Below are positions 24,822 through 34,008 of a DNA stretch of 64,000 nucleotides, piece by piece; the stretch's first letter is position 1, and each line of letters opens with the position of its first letter. This DNA comes from Chryseobacterium ginsenosidimutans (GTDB lineage: Bacteria; Bacteroidota; Bacteroidia; Flavobacteriales; Weeksellaceae): NCBI RefSeq assembly GCF_030823405.1, contig NZ_JAUSXC010000001.1, positions 2,897,001 to 2,961,000 on the forward strand, in the 5' to 3' direction. The notes under the pieces are model-generated. The model ran no database searches and was not told the DNA's origin. It saw nothing but the letters and a program-made list of their open reading frames with translations. A program made the translations under genes and the position numbers.

Positions 24822-26633
24822 TTACTTAATATTAATATTGTAAGAAAACCCAATATGGAACCATCTTTGTGGCATTACAACTCCAAAAGTTTCTGTATAT
24901 GAAGTATTTGTTACATTATTAATTAAAACATAGACCGAAAAGTCTTTTTTAGCAAAACTCAATTTTTCATCCAACAGATTATAGCTGCCATTGTTTAATC
25001 TTTGATTGTATCGATAAACAAGTTCATTGGTGAAATTTTTCAAGAATTTCGTTTCTAATTTTGCAACAAACTGATGCTTCAGATTATCCAAAAGATATCT
25101 TGCGGCAAATTCACCGGCAGAATTTAATTTATTATCCAAATAAGTATATCCAACAGAATATTTTAGCCAATCATTGATTCGGTGATTAAGTTCAAATTCT
25201 ACACCTTTACTGCTTGTATCACCAATATTTTGCGCATACCAGACAGGATCATTCAAAGATACTTTTGTCCAGTCTATGGAATTATGAGAATCTCTCAGAA
25301 AACCACTTACTTTAGCTAAAATGTTTTTGGTTTGATATTGGTATCCTATTTCTGCAGAAACTGCGTTTTCAGGTAATAAATTAGGATTTCCAACCTCAGT
25401 TTTACTTACATAAAAAAGATCTGTAAACGTAGGAACCCGCGAAACTTTAGAAATATTTCCGTAGATTTTATTGTTTTGATTAAAGTTATATCCAACATCT
25501 AAACCGGGATAGAAAAAGTTTCCTTCAGTAGAATAATTTGCCCACGAAATTCCGGGACTTATATTTAATTTTTTGTCGAATAAAGAGAAATGATGCTCAA
25601 AGAAAACCTGCGAAACAAAACGGTTTCTGTCACCCAAATTATTACTTGCCAAAAATTCTTTTCTCAGTTCCACACCAATTCCTGTGGTTCCGAATGCCCA
25701 TTCGTAGCTTGAATTTACTTCTCCACCTACATTATTTCCGATATGCATATTTCTGTAGATCTCAGGCTTTTCTCTATTGTACAGATACATATCCTGTCCT
25801 CTTCTCCAATATACATTAGAATGAATTTTCAGGTTTCCAAACGTTTGCTGATGTGCCAAACTTACCACAGAAGCCTGTGTTTCTTCATATTGATCTACAG
25901 CTTTCGCAGATGAGTAAAACCCGTTTGCACCAAATTTTTTCTCCGAGAAACCAGCCTGCAACCTGATGTCTCCATCTTTTATATTTAATTTACTTTGATA
26001 AAAAACATTTCTGATCTCATAATCCGTATTGTACATATATCCTTGAGATGAATTGGAATTTGCCTGAAGAGAATTTGAAAACTTTTCATTTCCCAGTTGA
26101 GCGTTCAGTCCAAAACCATACGTTTCATAATCTCCGGCTTCTGCACTTATTTTTACTCTTTTTCCGATATGCGTTTTTGTAATGACATTAATTACTCCGG
26201 CATACGCATTTTGTCCGAAACGCCTTGCTCCCGGACCTTTTATAATCTCTATTCTTTCCACATCTTCCAGATCGATCGGCAGATTCATAGAGTTGTGTCC
26301 CGTTTGAGAATCACTCATTCTGATACCGTTTAAAAGCAAAAGTACCTGCTCGGAAGAACTTCCCCGGAAACCAATATCACTTTGCACACCGTTTGCTCCT
26401 CTCCTTCTGATATCCATTCCAGGAACTTGCTGAAGGATTTCGTCAATACTTTTTGCAGGAGAATTAATGATTTCTTCTCTTGTAATAACAGTGATATTTT
26501 GGTTGGCAATTTTATAAGGAATGGAAGTTAGCTTTCCCTGGATCTCAATACTGTCAATATCGGCTGATTTTTCCTGTGCATTTACAAAAAACAATGTTCC
26601 AAGGAAAAAGATACTTCCTACTTTTTTAATCAT
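24822..26633 (-). CDS. TonB-dependent receptor, BtuB-sized
   Basis: A 603-residue outer-membrane receptor with a signal peptide (about residues 1-19), a plug domain (SIDEILQQVPGMDIRRRG, VERIEIIKGPGARRFG, AGVINVITK) and a 22-strand barrel ending in an aromatic-rich C-terminus. The length is close to BtuB and other small vitamin or metal receptors, and much shorter than SusC-type proteins. No cobalamin riboswitch could be seen upstream. The leader instead holds a 16-codon frame and a terminator (26715-26808). Confidence 0.88.
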   Translation of the reverse strand: MIKKVGSIFFLGTLFFVNAQEKSADIDSIEIQGKLTSIPYKIANQNITVITREEIINSPAKSIDEILQQVPGMDIRRRGANGVQSDIGFRGSSSEQVLLLLNGIRMSDSQTGHNSMNLPIDLEDVERIEIIKGPGARRFGQNAYAGVINVITKTHIGKRVKISAEAGDYETYGFGLNAQLGNEKFSNSLQANSNSSQGYMYNTDYEIRNVFYQSKLNIKDGDIRLQAGFSEKKFGANGFYSSAKAVDQYEETQASVVSLAHQQTFGNLKIHSNVYWRRGQDMYLYNREKPEIYRNMHIGNNVGGEVNSSYEWAFGTTGIGVELRKEFLASNNLGDRNRFVSQVFFEHHFSLFDKKLNISPGISWANYSTEGNFFYPGLDVGYNFNQNNKIYGNISKVSRVPTFTDLFYVSKTEVGNPNLLPENAVSAEIGYQYQTKNILAKVSGFLRDSHNSIDWTKVSLNDPVWYAQNIGDTSSKGVEFELNHRINDWLKYSVGYTYLDNKLNSAGEFAARYLLDNLKHQFVAKLETKFLKNFTNELVYRYNQRLNNGSYNLLDEKLSFAKKDFSVYVLINNVTNTSYTETFGVVMPQRWFHIGFSYNINIK

Positions 26634-26714
26634 ATTTATCAGAATTATTCTCAGTTAGTTTCGTGAGCCCAAAAGTAGTAGAGTTCAGGAAGACATACAA
26701 ATGATAGTTGTCAT

Positions 26715-26743
26715 AAAAAAAGATGCAGCTAAAACTGCATCTT
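26715..26743 (-). terminator. Terminator/attenuator in the leader of the TonB receptor gene
   Basis: On the minus strand, a 9-bp stem AAGATGCAG/CTGCATCTT with a 6-nt loop runs directly into a T-run. It lies 82 nt upstream of the receptor ATG and 14 nt after a 16-codon frame, so it can either end a small transcript or attenuate the receptor mRNA. Confidence 0.75.
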
Positions 26744-26757
26744 CCTGGGAGTAATTT

Positions 26758-26808
26758 TTATCTTTTTCTCATTAAATGTGTAACAAGATCTCTGAATAAT
26801 TTTCTCAT
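26758..26808 (-). CDS. Candidate 16-residue leader peptide
   Basis: An ATG-to-TAA frame encodes MRKLFRDLVTHLMRKR, a basic amphipathic 16-residue peptide, immediately before a strong terminator and upstream of the TonB receptor gene. Position and size fit a leader peptide or a small independent peptide gene. A partial -7 box precedes it. Coding is not proven; the frame is supported by its placement rather than by homology. Confidence 0.4.
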   Translation of the reverse strand: MRKLFRDLVTHLMRKR

Positions 26809-27121
26809 TTCTATATTACATATTTATGAATACAATTTTAACAAATTTTAAAATATAAAACAATACTTAAAACTTAAAAAAGCATTAAAATCATAAAATT
26901 TAACATTGAGGATCAATAATATGCAGCGAATAATATCTTTTTACTAATAACTGTTTAAATTTTAATAGTATTAAATTATCATAAATAGTTGTTTTCATTT
27001 TCGAAACAGAAATTGTTTAATTCTTGAGCCTATTTTATGATGTTGTAATAAATAAGATATGAATATTAAAAGCCATAAAATTTCACATCATTTAAATCAT
27101 ATAAAATCCATCAAAAATTCG

Positions 27122-27129
27122 TAATTTTG
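27122..27129 (+). promoter_or_regulatory. -7 box of uvrA
   Basis: TAATTTTG matches TAnnTTTG exactly and ends 17 nt before the uvrA ATG. No SOS-type operator could be recognised. Confidence 0.55.
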
Positions 27130-27146
27130 TTAGTCTTAATTTTACT

Positions 27147-29939
27147 ATGGCTAATACAACAGATATAGATATTAAAAAGCAGATTTTCGTTAAGAATGCG
27201 CATCTTAACAATCTGAAACACATAGATGTTCTTATCCCAAAAAATAAACTGATCGTCATCACAGGAGTTTCCGGAAGCGGAAAATCTTCATTGGCTTTTG
27301 ATACAATTTATGCAGAGGGACAGAGAAGATATGTTGAGAGTTTAAGCTCTTATGCCCGTCAGTTTTTGGGAAAATTAGAAAAACCGAAAATTGATGATAT
27401 TAAAGGTTTGGCGCCTTCCATCGCTATCCAGCAGAAAGTAATTTCTTCGAATCCCCGATCAACGGTGGGAACTTCGACGGAAATTTATGATTATATGAAA
27501 CTTCTTTTTGCAAGAATCGGAAAAACATTTTCTCCGGTTTCGGGTGAGGAAGTGAAAAAAGATTCGGTGACTGATGTAGTGGATTTTATTAAATCTTCCA
27601 AAAAAGATACTTCTTTTTTATTAACCTCTCCATTAGAATATGATGCTGCTAATTTTGGCGAAAACTTAAATGTCTTAAAACTTGCAGGTTTCACGCGATT
27701 GGAAATTAATGGAAATGTTGCAGGAATCGAAGATCTGGAAAGTTTTGGTTTCACTCCGGAAAAAGGAATGGAAATAAATCTGGTGATCGACCGTTTTTCA
27801 TATGAAGAAGATGAAAGTTTTCTTCAACGTCTGGCAGATTCTATTCAGATGGCTTTTTATGAAGGCCGTGGATATTGTTCATTAAAAGATGCTGATACAG
27901 GAAAAACCAAAGAATTTTCTAATAAATTTGAGCTTGACGGAATAGAATTTCTAGAACCCAATGTTCATTTTTTCAGTTTCAATAATCCTTACGGAGCTTG
28001 TCCGACTTGTGAAGGTTACGGAAAAGTGATCGGGATTGATGAAGATTTGGTAATTCCGAACAAAACATTGTCGATTTTCGAAGATGCCGTTGCTTCGTGG
28101 AGAGGAGAAAGTATGAGCGAATGGAAAAAAGATTTCATTAAAAAAGCAAAAGACTTCCCTATTCATAAGCCTTATCATCAATTAACCAAGGAACAGAAAA
28201 AATATCTTTGGAAAGGAGACGGAAAAAGCACCTTTCCTTCAATTGATAATTTCTTCAAAATGCTTGAAGAAAATTTATATAAAATCCAATATCGTGTCAT
28301 GCTTTCCCGTTATCGCGGAAAAACGCTTTGTCCGACTTGTGAGGGTTTAAGACTGCGTGAAGAAACGACTTGGGTGAAAATTGACGGATACAATATACAG
28401 TCGATGATCGAGCTTCCTTTGGATGAACTTTTCCCTTTAATAAATGGTTTAAAATTATCCGAACACGATCAGGAAATAGCTAAAAGATTATTATATGAGA
28501 TCACAACGCGCCTAGAGTTTTTATTAAAAGTAGGTTTAGGATATTTAACATTAAACAGGACCTCAAATACACTTTCGGGTGGTGAAAGCCAGAGGATTAA
28601 CCTGGCAACAAGTTTGGGAAGTTCTTTGGTAGGATCAATTTATATTTTGGATGAGCCGTCGATTGGCCTTCACTCAAGAGATACAGAAAATTTGATAGGG
28701 GTTTTAAAAAACCTTCGTGATCTCGGAAATACGGTAATTGTAGTAGAACATGATGAAGACGTAATGAAAGCCGCAGATTATATTATTGATATCGGTCCGG
28801 AAGCGGGTTATCTTGGTGGCGAACTGGTTTTTGCAGGAGATTATAAAGAATTGAAAAATGCTGATACTTTAACTTCAAAATATCTTACGGGTAGATTAGA
28901 AATTGAAGTTCCGGCAAAACGCAGAAAAGCTAAAGAATGGATCAATATAAGAGGAGCGCGTCAAAATAACCTTAAAAATGTTGATGTGGATGTTCCTTTG
29001 GAAAGTTTAGTAGTGATTTCAGGAGTTTCAGGTAGTGGAAAATCTACTTTAATGAAAGAGATTCTTACAAATGACATCCAAATTCAATTAGGAATGGGAG
29101 GAAAAAAAGGCGATTACGATTCTGTCGATTTTCCTAAGAAACTGATCAAGAACATTGAATTAATTGATCAAAATCCAATCGGGAAATCTTCCCGGTCAAA
29201 CCCTGTAACTTATCTGAAAGCTTATGATGACATCAGAGATTTGTTTTCTAAACAAAAAGTATCAAAAATGATGGGTTACAAGCCAAAACATTTCTCTTTT
29301 AATGTTGATGGCGGAAGATGTGACGAATGTAAAGGTGAAGGTGTAATCAATGTTTCGATGCAGTTTATGGCAGATATCGAACTTGAATGTGAAGTTTGTA
29401 AGGGAACCCGTTTCAAAAACGAAATTCTGGAAGTGAAGTTTGACGAGAAAAACATTTCTGACATTCTTCATATGACCGTTGATGAAGCATTAGAGTTTTT
29501 TAAAGATAATAATGAGGATAAAATTGTAACCAAATTGAGACCTTTACAGGATGTTGGTTTGGGCTATTTACAGTTGGGACAGAGCTCTTCTACTCTTTCC
29601 GGTGGTGAAGCGCAGCGTGTAAAACTGGCTTCGTTCCTTGTAAAAGGTGTAACAACCGATAAAACTTTGTTTATTTTTGATGAACCCTCAACCGGATTGC
29701 ATTTCCATGATATTCAGAAATTATTGAAATCTTTGCAAGCTTTAATTGATCTCGGACATTCTGTAATTGTTATTGAGCATCAACCTGATATTATAAAATG
29801 TGCCGATTACATTATCGACATCGGTCCTGAAGCCGGAAAATATGGTGGAGAAATAGTATTTACGGGAACTCCGGAAGATTTAGCAAAAAACAAAAAATCT
29901 CATACAGCGAAATATATTAAAGAAAAGCTGGAAAATTAA
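27147..29939 (+). CDS. uvrA: UvrABC excinuclease subunit A
   Basis: The DNA-damage recognition ATPase of nucleotide excision repair. The 930-residue protein has two ABC modules with P-loops GVSGSGKSS (N-terminal) and GVSGSGKST (C-terminal), two signatures NTLSGGESQR and STLSGGEAQR, and zinc-binding Cys pairs (CPTCEGYG with CPTCEGLR, and CDECKGEG with CEVCKGTR). Length and order are standard. It is monocistronic, with its own -7 box and a terminator. Confidence 0.97.
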   Translation: MANTTDIDIKKQIFVKNAHLNNLKHIDVLIPKNKLIVITGVSGSGKSSLAFDTIYAEGQRRYVESLSSYARQFLGKLEKPKIDDIKGLAPSIAIQQKVISSNPRSTVGTSTEIYDYMKLLFARIGKTFSPVSGEEVKKDSVTDVVDFIKSSKKDTSFLLTSPLEYDAANFGENLNVLKLAGFTRLEINGNVAGIEDLESFGFTPEKGMEINLVIDRFSYEEDESFLQRLADSIQMAFYEGRGYCSLKDADTGKTKEFSNKFELDGIEFLEPNVHFFSFNNPYGACPTCEGYGKVIGIDEDLVIPNKTLSIFEDAVASWRGESMSEWKKDFIKKAKDFPIHKPYHQLTKEQKKYLWKGDGKSTFPSIDNFFKMLEENLYKIQYRVMLSRYRGKTLCPTCEGLRLREETTWVKIDGYNIQSMIELPLDELFPLINGLKLSEHDQEIAKRLLYEITTRLEFLLKVGLGYLTLNRTSNTLSGGESQRINLATSLGSSLVGSIYILDEPSIGLHSRDTENLIGVLKNLRDLGNTVIVVEHDEDVMKAADYIIDIGPEAGYLGGELVFAGDYKELKNADTLTSKYLTGRLEIEVPAKRRKAKEWINIRGARQNNLKNVDVDVPLESLVVISGVSGSGKSTLMKEILTNDIQIQLGMGGKKGDYDSVDFPKKLIKNIELIDQNPIGKSSRSNPVTYLKAYDDIRDLFSKQKVSKMMGYKPKHFSFNVDGGRCDECKGEGVINVSMQFMADIELECEVCKGTRFKNEILEVKFDEKNISDILHMTVDEALEFFKDNNEDKIVTKLRPLQDVGLGYLQLGQSSSTLSGGEAQRVKLASFLVKGVTTDKTLFIFDEPSTGLHFHDIQKLLKSLQALIDLGHSVIVIEHQPDIIKCADYIIDIGPEAGKYGGEIVFTGTPEDLAKNKKSHTAKYIKEKLEN

Positions 29940-29942
29940 ATT

Positions 29943-29973
29943 AAAGAGAGTCAAAATGGCTCTCTTTTTTTAT
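29943..29973 (+). terminator. Terminator of uvrA
   Basis: A 10-bp stem (29943-29952 with 29958-29967, one G-T pair), a 5-nt loop and a T-run. Confidence 0.85.
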
Positions 29974-29997
29974 TTTTACATTCAAAAAAATTAAATA

Positions 29998-30768
29998 ATG
30001 AAATATAAACTACTTCTTTTTCTCTCCATTATTTTATTCTTGATCAATTGTTCCTGTAAGAAGAATATTAGTCAACATGGTAAATATGAAGTAAAAGTGG
30101 ATACTTTAACGATGTTTGATAAAACAAGAAACCGCAAAGTTCCAATTGCTTTTTTCAGCCCGAAAACTAATAAGAAAATTATCAAACAGCAAGTTGTGAT
30201 TTTCAGTCATGGCTATGGAGCGAATAAAGGCGGAGATTATATGATTTATTCTTATTTAACAAAAGATTTAGCTTTAAGAGGTTATTTTGTTGTAAGTATT
30301 CAGCATGAACTTCCTACTGATGAATTGATTCCAACAGAAGGGAAACCCCAGATTGTAAGAATGCCTTTTTGGGAACGTGGCGCAGAAAATATTCTATTTG
30401 TTTTAAATGAATTGGAAAAGATAAAACCCGAGCTTGATTATAAGCATTTAACCCTAATCGGACATTCGAACGGCGCTGACATGACTGCTCTTTTTGCCAA
30501 TAAGTATCCTAATCTTGTCTATAAAATTATTACTATGGATAACCGAAGAATGTATCTTCCAAGAACTTCTGTTCCTAAAATTTACACTTTACGATCCAAT
30601 GATTATCCTGCTGATGAAGGTGTTTTACCAACTGCTGAAGAACAAAAAAGATTCAATATTACGGTTCAGGCTACCAATATTAACCATGGAAAAATGGACG
30701 ATAAAGGAAATGATACAGAAAAAAATACATTGATTTTCTTTATTGAAAGATATTTAAACGAAAAATAG
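29998..30768 (+). CDS. Alpha/beta-hydrolase lipoprotein
   Basis: A 256-residue secreted hydrolase. The signal ends FLINC, giving Cys18 as the likely lipidated residue. The fold shows SHGYGANKGG near residue 70 (oxyanion loop), the nucleophile elbow GHSNGADM, and a late NHGKM that could hold the catalytic His. Relatives act as acyl or carbohydrate esterases or platelet-activating-factor acetylhydrolase-like enzymes; the substrate is not evident. It has its own terminator-separated position after uvrA. Confidence 0.82.
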   Translation: MKYKLLLFLSIILFLINCSCKKNISQHGKYEVKVDTLTMFDKTRNRKVPIAFFSPKTNKKIIKQQVVIFSHGYGANKGGDYMIYSYLTKDLALRGYFVVSIQHELPTDELIPTEGKPQIVRMPFWERGAENILFVLNELEKIKPELDYKHLTLIGHSNGADMTALFANKYPNLVYKIITMDNRRMYLPRTSVPKIYTLRSNDYPADEGVLPTAEEQKRFNITVQATNINHGKMDDKGNDTEKNTLIFFIERYLNEK

Positions 30769-30827
30769 CGCTTTAAAGTTATCCACAAAAAATTGTTAGT
30801 AACTTGTGAATTTTAACATTTAATTTA

Positions 30828-30857
30828 TTGCAAATAAGAAATTTATTCCTACATTTA
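30828..30857 (+). promoter_or_regulatory. Promoter of a small transcript
   Basis: TTG (30828-30830), a 19-bp spacer and TACATTTA (30850-30857), one base off the TAnnTTTG consensus, 19 nt before a 19-codon frame. Confidence 0.5.
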
Positions 30858-30876
30858 CTATGTAATAAATCTGAAA

Positions 30877-30936
30877 ATGAATTCAATTTTTGCTTTTTTC
30901 AGCTTTGAAATTGCAATTAAATTTATAAAAATTTAA
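30877..30936 (+). CDS. Candidate 19-residue hydrophobic peptide
   Basis: An ATG-to-TAA frame encodes a 19-residue, Phe/Ile-rich peptide (MNSIFAFFSFEIAIKFIKI) that could insert in a membrane. It has its own promoter-like sequence upstream and its stop codon runs straight into a strong terminator, giving a predicted RNA of about 100 nt. It could be a small membrane peptide, a type I toxin-like peptide or simply a small RNA. No antitoxin RNA was identified. Confidence 0.4.
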   Translation: MNSIFAFFSFEIAIKFIKI

Positions 30937-30966
30937 GCACAGCATTGTCGGCTGTGCTTTTTTATT
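30935..30966 (+). terminator. Terminator of the small transcript
   Basis: A 9-bp stem, AAGCACAGC (30935-30943) with GCTGTGCTT (30951-30959), and a T-run. It overlaps the stop codon of the 19-codon frame. Confidence 0.85.
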
Positions 30967-31078
30967 GTTGTCTAATTAAAAAAATGAGATGTATTTATCT
31001 ACTGAATCCGTTCCTAAAGAGCGGATTCTTTCATCTCTTTTTCCTTTAATTATTTCCAAAATTAATAACTTTGAATAA

Positions 31079-31150
31079 GGTCTCATAGTTCAATGGATAG
31101 AATAGAAGTTTCCTAAACTTTAGATCCAAGTTCGATTCTTGGTGAGACCA
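31079..31150 (+). tRNA. tRNA-Arg (anticodon CCT)
   Basis: A 72-nt cloverleaf: acceptor stem GGTCTCA (31079-31085) with TGAGACC (31143-31149), discriminator A31150, the TTCGATT T-loop, and an anticodon loop TTCCTAA with CCT at 31112-31114, which reads AGG. The CCA end is not fully encoded (only CA follows). It marks the left border of the accessory block with the PHA operon. Confidence 0.93.
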
Positions 31151-31330
31151 CATGACAGAAGTTATGGGATTCCTTCAGGAGTTCTATTTTATTTACTTTT
31201 TAATCATTCTTAATCAGTAAAAAAAGAGTACGGATAAAAAAATACAGTAGAAACCTTAATGTTAGCATTGACCTTTTTTATAGTGGAACATCTATTGCTG
31301 ATTTGATTGATAATTTATGATACATCTATT

Positions 31331-32107
31331 ATGAAAATAGCAACATACAATGTCAATGGAATTAATAGCCGCCTGCCGGTCCTTCTGAAATGGTTGCAAA
31401 ACGCAGAGCCTGATATCGTGTGCCTTCAGGAATTAAAGGCACCACAAGAAAAATTTCCGATTGATGAAATTAATAAGGCAGGCTATGAGGCAATATGGCA
31501 CGGACAGAAGCAATGGAACGGAATAGCAATCCTGTCCAAAGGTTTTGAAATGACAGAGGTTCAGCGTTCGCTGCCTGGTAATGAGGATGATAACCAAAGT
31601 CGCTATCTGGAAGTTATCATTGACCAGATAGTGATCTGCTGTCTGTATCTTCCCAATGGAAACCCATATCCGGGACCAAAGTTCGATTATAAAATGGAAT
31701 GGATTAAACATTTTAAAAAGAGAACAAAACAATTGATCGATATGGATCTACCAGCAATACTGATAGGTGATTTTAATATTATTCCTACTGAAAAAGATGT
31801 TTATAAGCCTGAAAGATGGAAAGATGATGCACTCTTTCAACCGGAAGTCAGAAAAGCGTACAGCCAGCTCTTGAAAAACGGGTGGACAGATGCCATCCGT
31901 ACTTTATTTCCTGAAGAAACCATATATACATTTTGGGATTACCTGTACAAAGCCTACGACAGAAATGCAGGAATAAGGCTTGATCACATTTTGCTGAGTC
32001 CCTATTTGAGATCACAACTGATGAGGGGCGGTGTCGATAAAGAAGTCCGCGGCTGGCCAAAAAGCAGTGACCATGCGCCTGTTTGGGTCGAGCTCGATAG
32101 AAAATAA
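31331..32107 (+). CDS. xth: Exodeoxyribonuclease III
   Basis: An AP endonuclease/3'-exonuclease of base excision repair. The 258-residue product has Asn7 in YNVNG, Glu34 in CLQELK, GDFN with Asp147 and Asn149, and the catalytic SDHAP with His248; positions agree closely with E. coli ExoIII. The start was set at the ATG at 31331, since the family begins MKIATYNVNG; eight upstream codons were dropped. It follows the tRNA and may be an additional copy carried by the accessory block (inference). Confidence 0.94.
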   Translation: MKIATYNVNGINSRLPVLLKWLQNAEPDIVCLQELKAPQEKFPIDEINKAGYEAIWHGQKQWNGIAILSKGFEMTEVQRSLPGNEDDNQSRYLEVIIDQIVICCLYLPNGNPYPGPKFDYKMEWIKHFKKRTKQLIDMDLPAILIGDFNIIPTEKDVYKPERWKDDALFQPEVRKAYSQLLKNGWTDAIRTLFPEETIYTFWDYLYKAYDRNAGIRLDHILLSPYLRSQLMRGGVDKEVRGWPKSSDHAPVWVELDRK

Positions 32108-32410
32108 TTAGATTTAAACTTGCTGAAAGGAAAGTGAATTTACAACAAATGAACTTCATCTAGACAATATGATATTTCTTCGGATAATCAAAAAAGCAGT
32201 ACACCTAATGTACTGCTCCTTTTACTATTGGCCAACCATAGAAATGTTCTCTTCTAAAAGGGTTCTCTGCAAATCCAACGATGTACGGATAAGAATTGTT
32301 TAAAAAGTAATCGAAAACATCACCGGATAGCACCCTCTTTTTCTTTAAAAAAAGAAGAGAAATCTTCTGAAGATTGACAACCTAGATATTGTACTGATTT
32401 AGAAAAACAC
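32108..32410. other. Intergenic gap between xth and the cyanophycinase gene
   Basis: This 303-bp gap between convergent genes holds the hairpin at 32195-32217. Nothing else was recognised. Confidence 0.5.
32195..32217 (+). terminator. Terminator after xth
   Basis: A 9-bp stem AGCAGTACA (32195-32203) with TGTACTGCT (32209-32217) and a 5-nt loop, followed by a moderately T-rich tail and preceded by an A-run, so it may serve both convergent transcripts. Confidence 0.6.
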
Positions 32411-33256
32411 TTAATGAGTATTCTGATTGCAGCCTTGTATTTTTCCTGTATTTAGATCTACACTGCAGTTTTCAGTCAGAATGTGAACTGTCAGATTTTC
32501 AGCGTATACAGCAACACCCTTTTTTACGGTCTTTACATTTGTTTGACTGACGTTCTTCGCACTGATCATTACTATCATTCCTGAACCTTTACAAACCGCC
32601 TTATTCTCATCTATCAATAAAGCCGTATCCTCACCAAGACCGACACCATGTATTTGCTGATGAAGCAAAATAGCATGAGCAAGTCTGCCAAACCTGCCAC
32701 GATGAACAAAGTGCGTATCTACAATGAGATCATTAAGAAGACCCAGCCCGGAAGTAAAATCTATATCATTCTCTACCATTGCCTCACCATTCTCTGCCTC
32801 ACAGATAACGATCTCAGGCATACACATAGCCCCTGCACTGGTTCCGGCAATGAGAAAGCCTTTCTCATTCTGATATTTTTCTTTCAGCAAATGCCGAATG
32901 TCTGAATTCCCCAGATATTTACATATCCTGTTTTGGTCACCACCTGTAAAGAAGACTGTTTTTGCTTTCGACAGCCTTTCTAAGTAATGATCTTTAGTGG
33001 TTGATTCATCAATAGTATGTAAAAATCCAAAATTAGTGTAGCCAATCTCAGCAAATGTTTTTTGGTAAGTATCACGCATACTTTCAGGTTCTGAGCTTGC
33101 TGCTGTAATTACTTCTATCCGGTCATCTTTGGATTCTGCCAATAGTTTGAGAATTTCATTGGGTGAAAAATCACGGTTGCTTTCCTTCATTTCAACTTTA
33201 TTATCAGCTCGGTCTTCATTTCCGCCAATAATTAATAGTTTGCCTCTTGGAGTCAT
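32411..33256 (-). CDS. Cyanophycinase (peptidase S51 family)
   Basis: A serine exopeptidase predicted to cut cyanophycin (multi-L-arginyl-poly-L-aspartate) into Asp-Arg dipeptides. The 281-residue product (start at 33256, MTPRGKLLIIGG; the 19 upstream codons do not fit the family) has GGDQ (105-108), the nucleophile GTSAGA with Ser140, DTHFVHRGRFGRL from residue 180 and GLGEDTA further on, all typical of CphB. No signal peptide. No cyanophycin synthetase gene is in the window, so it may act on imported or foreign cyanophycin or on other beta-Asp peptides. Confidence 0.88.
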   Translation of the reverse strand: MTPRGKLLIIGGNEDRADNKVEMKESNRDFSPNEILKLLAESKDDRIEVITAASSEPESMRDTYQKTFAEIGYTNFGFLHTIDESTTKDHYLERLSKAKTVFFTGGDQNRICKYLGNSDIRHLLKEKYQNEKGFLIAGTSAGAMCMPEIVICEAENGEAMVENDIDFTSGLGLLNDLIVDTHFVHRGRFGRLAHAILLHQQIHGVGLGEDTALLIDENKAVCKGSGMIVMISAKNVSQTNVKTVKKGVAVYAENLTVHILTENCSVDLNTGKIQGCNQNTH

Positions 33257-33372
33257 AAAACAATCTTTTTTTTTTATTATATTATTGTACTTTATTAAAA
33301 GCATATCAATCAATGCTTATTTCGAAATTATATCAAAAAAAATAAAAAAATTATGAGGCCAGTCATACCTTT

Positions 33373-34008
33373 TTAAGATTTGGTTTCTGCTATATCAAGT
33401 AACGAATCAGTAAAAATTTTCCATTGAATTTTTGACAGACCGGCTATAGCTAATAATGCTGTAAACATATTTTTAATCTTATTTAAAAAGTGGGTACTTA
33501 GATTTGCAGTTTCATTTCTGCCATATACTGCAACTGTTATTTTTCTTCCGTGTCTGGAAATCATAAATGTTGATGTAGAATGTTTGCTGTAGAAATGCTC
33601 TATACGCTTATGCTTATCATCAGGCTTATAAGAAGGTTTAAAAACGATAAATATATTTTGAGTATCAGCAGAATTCTCAACAGTAAGATCCTGTATTGTA
33701 ACCCAAAAATAAGGAGTGCCGAGATCAGGACATCCTTTGATATTGATTCTGACGAAGTCTCCTTTTTCAGGGTTACGAAAAGCCTGTTTACCTTTACAAT
33801 CAAAAAGTTTAAAATCTGCAAATGTATATTCACTATAAGATGCCCACTCATGGATCCGAAGAAATTTATCTTTAATAATGTCATAAACTTCTAAAGCAAT
33901 ACCGGCCGTCTCAAAGTATTTTATACTTTCAGTATCATGGAACGCACCTTTTCTTTGTTTAGGAACTCCCTGTACGTTTTTAGCTTTTGGAAATATGTAT
34001 CGTAACAT
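33373..34008 (-). CDS. Unrecognised 211-residue protein next to the PHA operon
   Basis: I do not recognise a family. The start was set at the ATG at 34008 (MLRYIFPKAKN); the longer frame to 34212 adds an unconvincing low-complexity N-terminus. The protein is soluble except for a short hydrophobic stretch near the C-terminus (MFTALLAIAGL), which could bind a lipid or granule surface. A central part with FVRINIKGCPDLGTPYFWV looks like a beta-rich domain. It is divergent from phaE, so the two may share the control region; a granule-associated role is only a guess. Confidence 0.65.
   Translation of the reverse strand: MLRYIFPKAKNVQGVPKQRKGAFHDTESIKYFETAGIALEVYDIIKDKFLRIHEWASYSEYTFADFKLFDCKGKQAFRNPEKGDFVRINIKGCPDLGTPYFWVTIQDLTVENSADTQNIFIVFKPSYKPDDKHKRIEHFYSKHSTSTFMISRHGRKITVAVYGRNETANLSTHFLNKIKNMFTALLAIAGLSKIQWKIFTDSLLDIAETKS

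Noticed and set aside
26634-27146. Cobalamin or other riboswitch before the TonB receptor
   Set aside because: No B12-box-like sequence or multi-stem structure was recognised; a short frame and a terminator explain the visible structure better.
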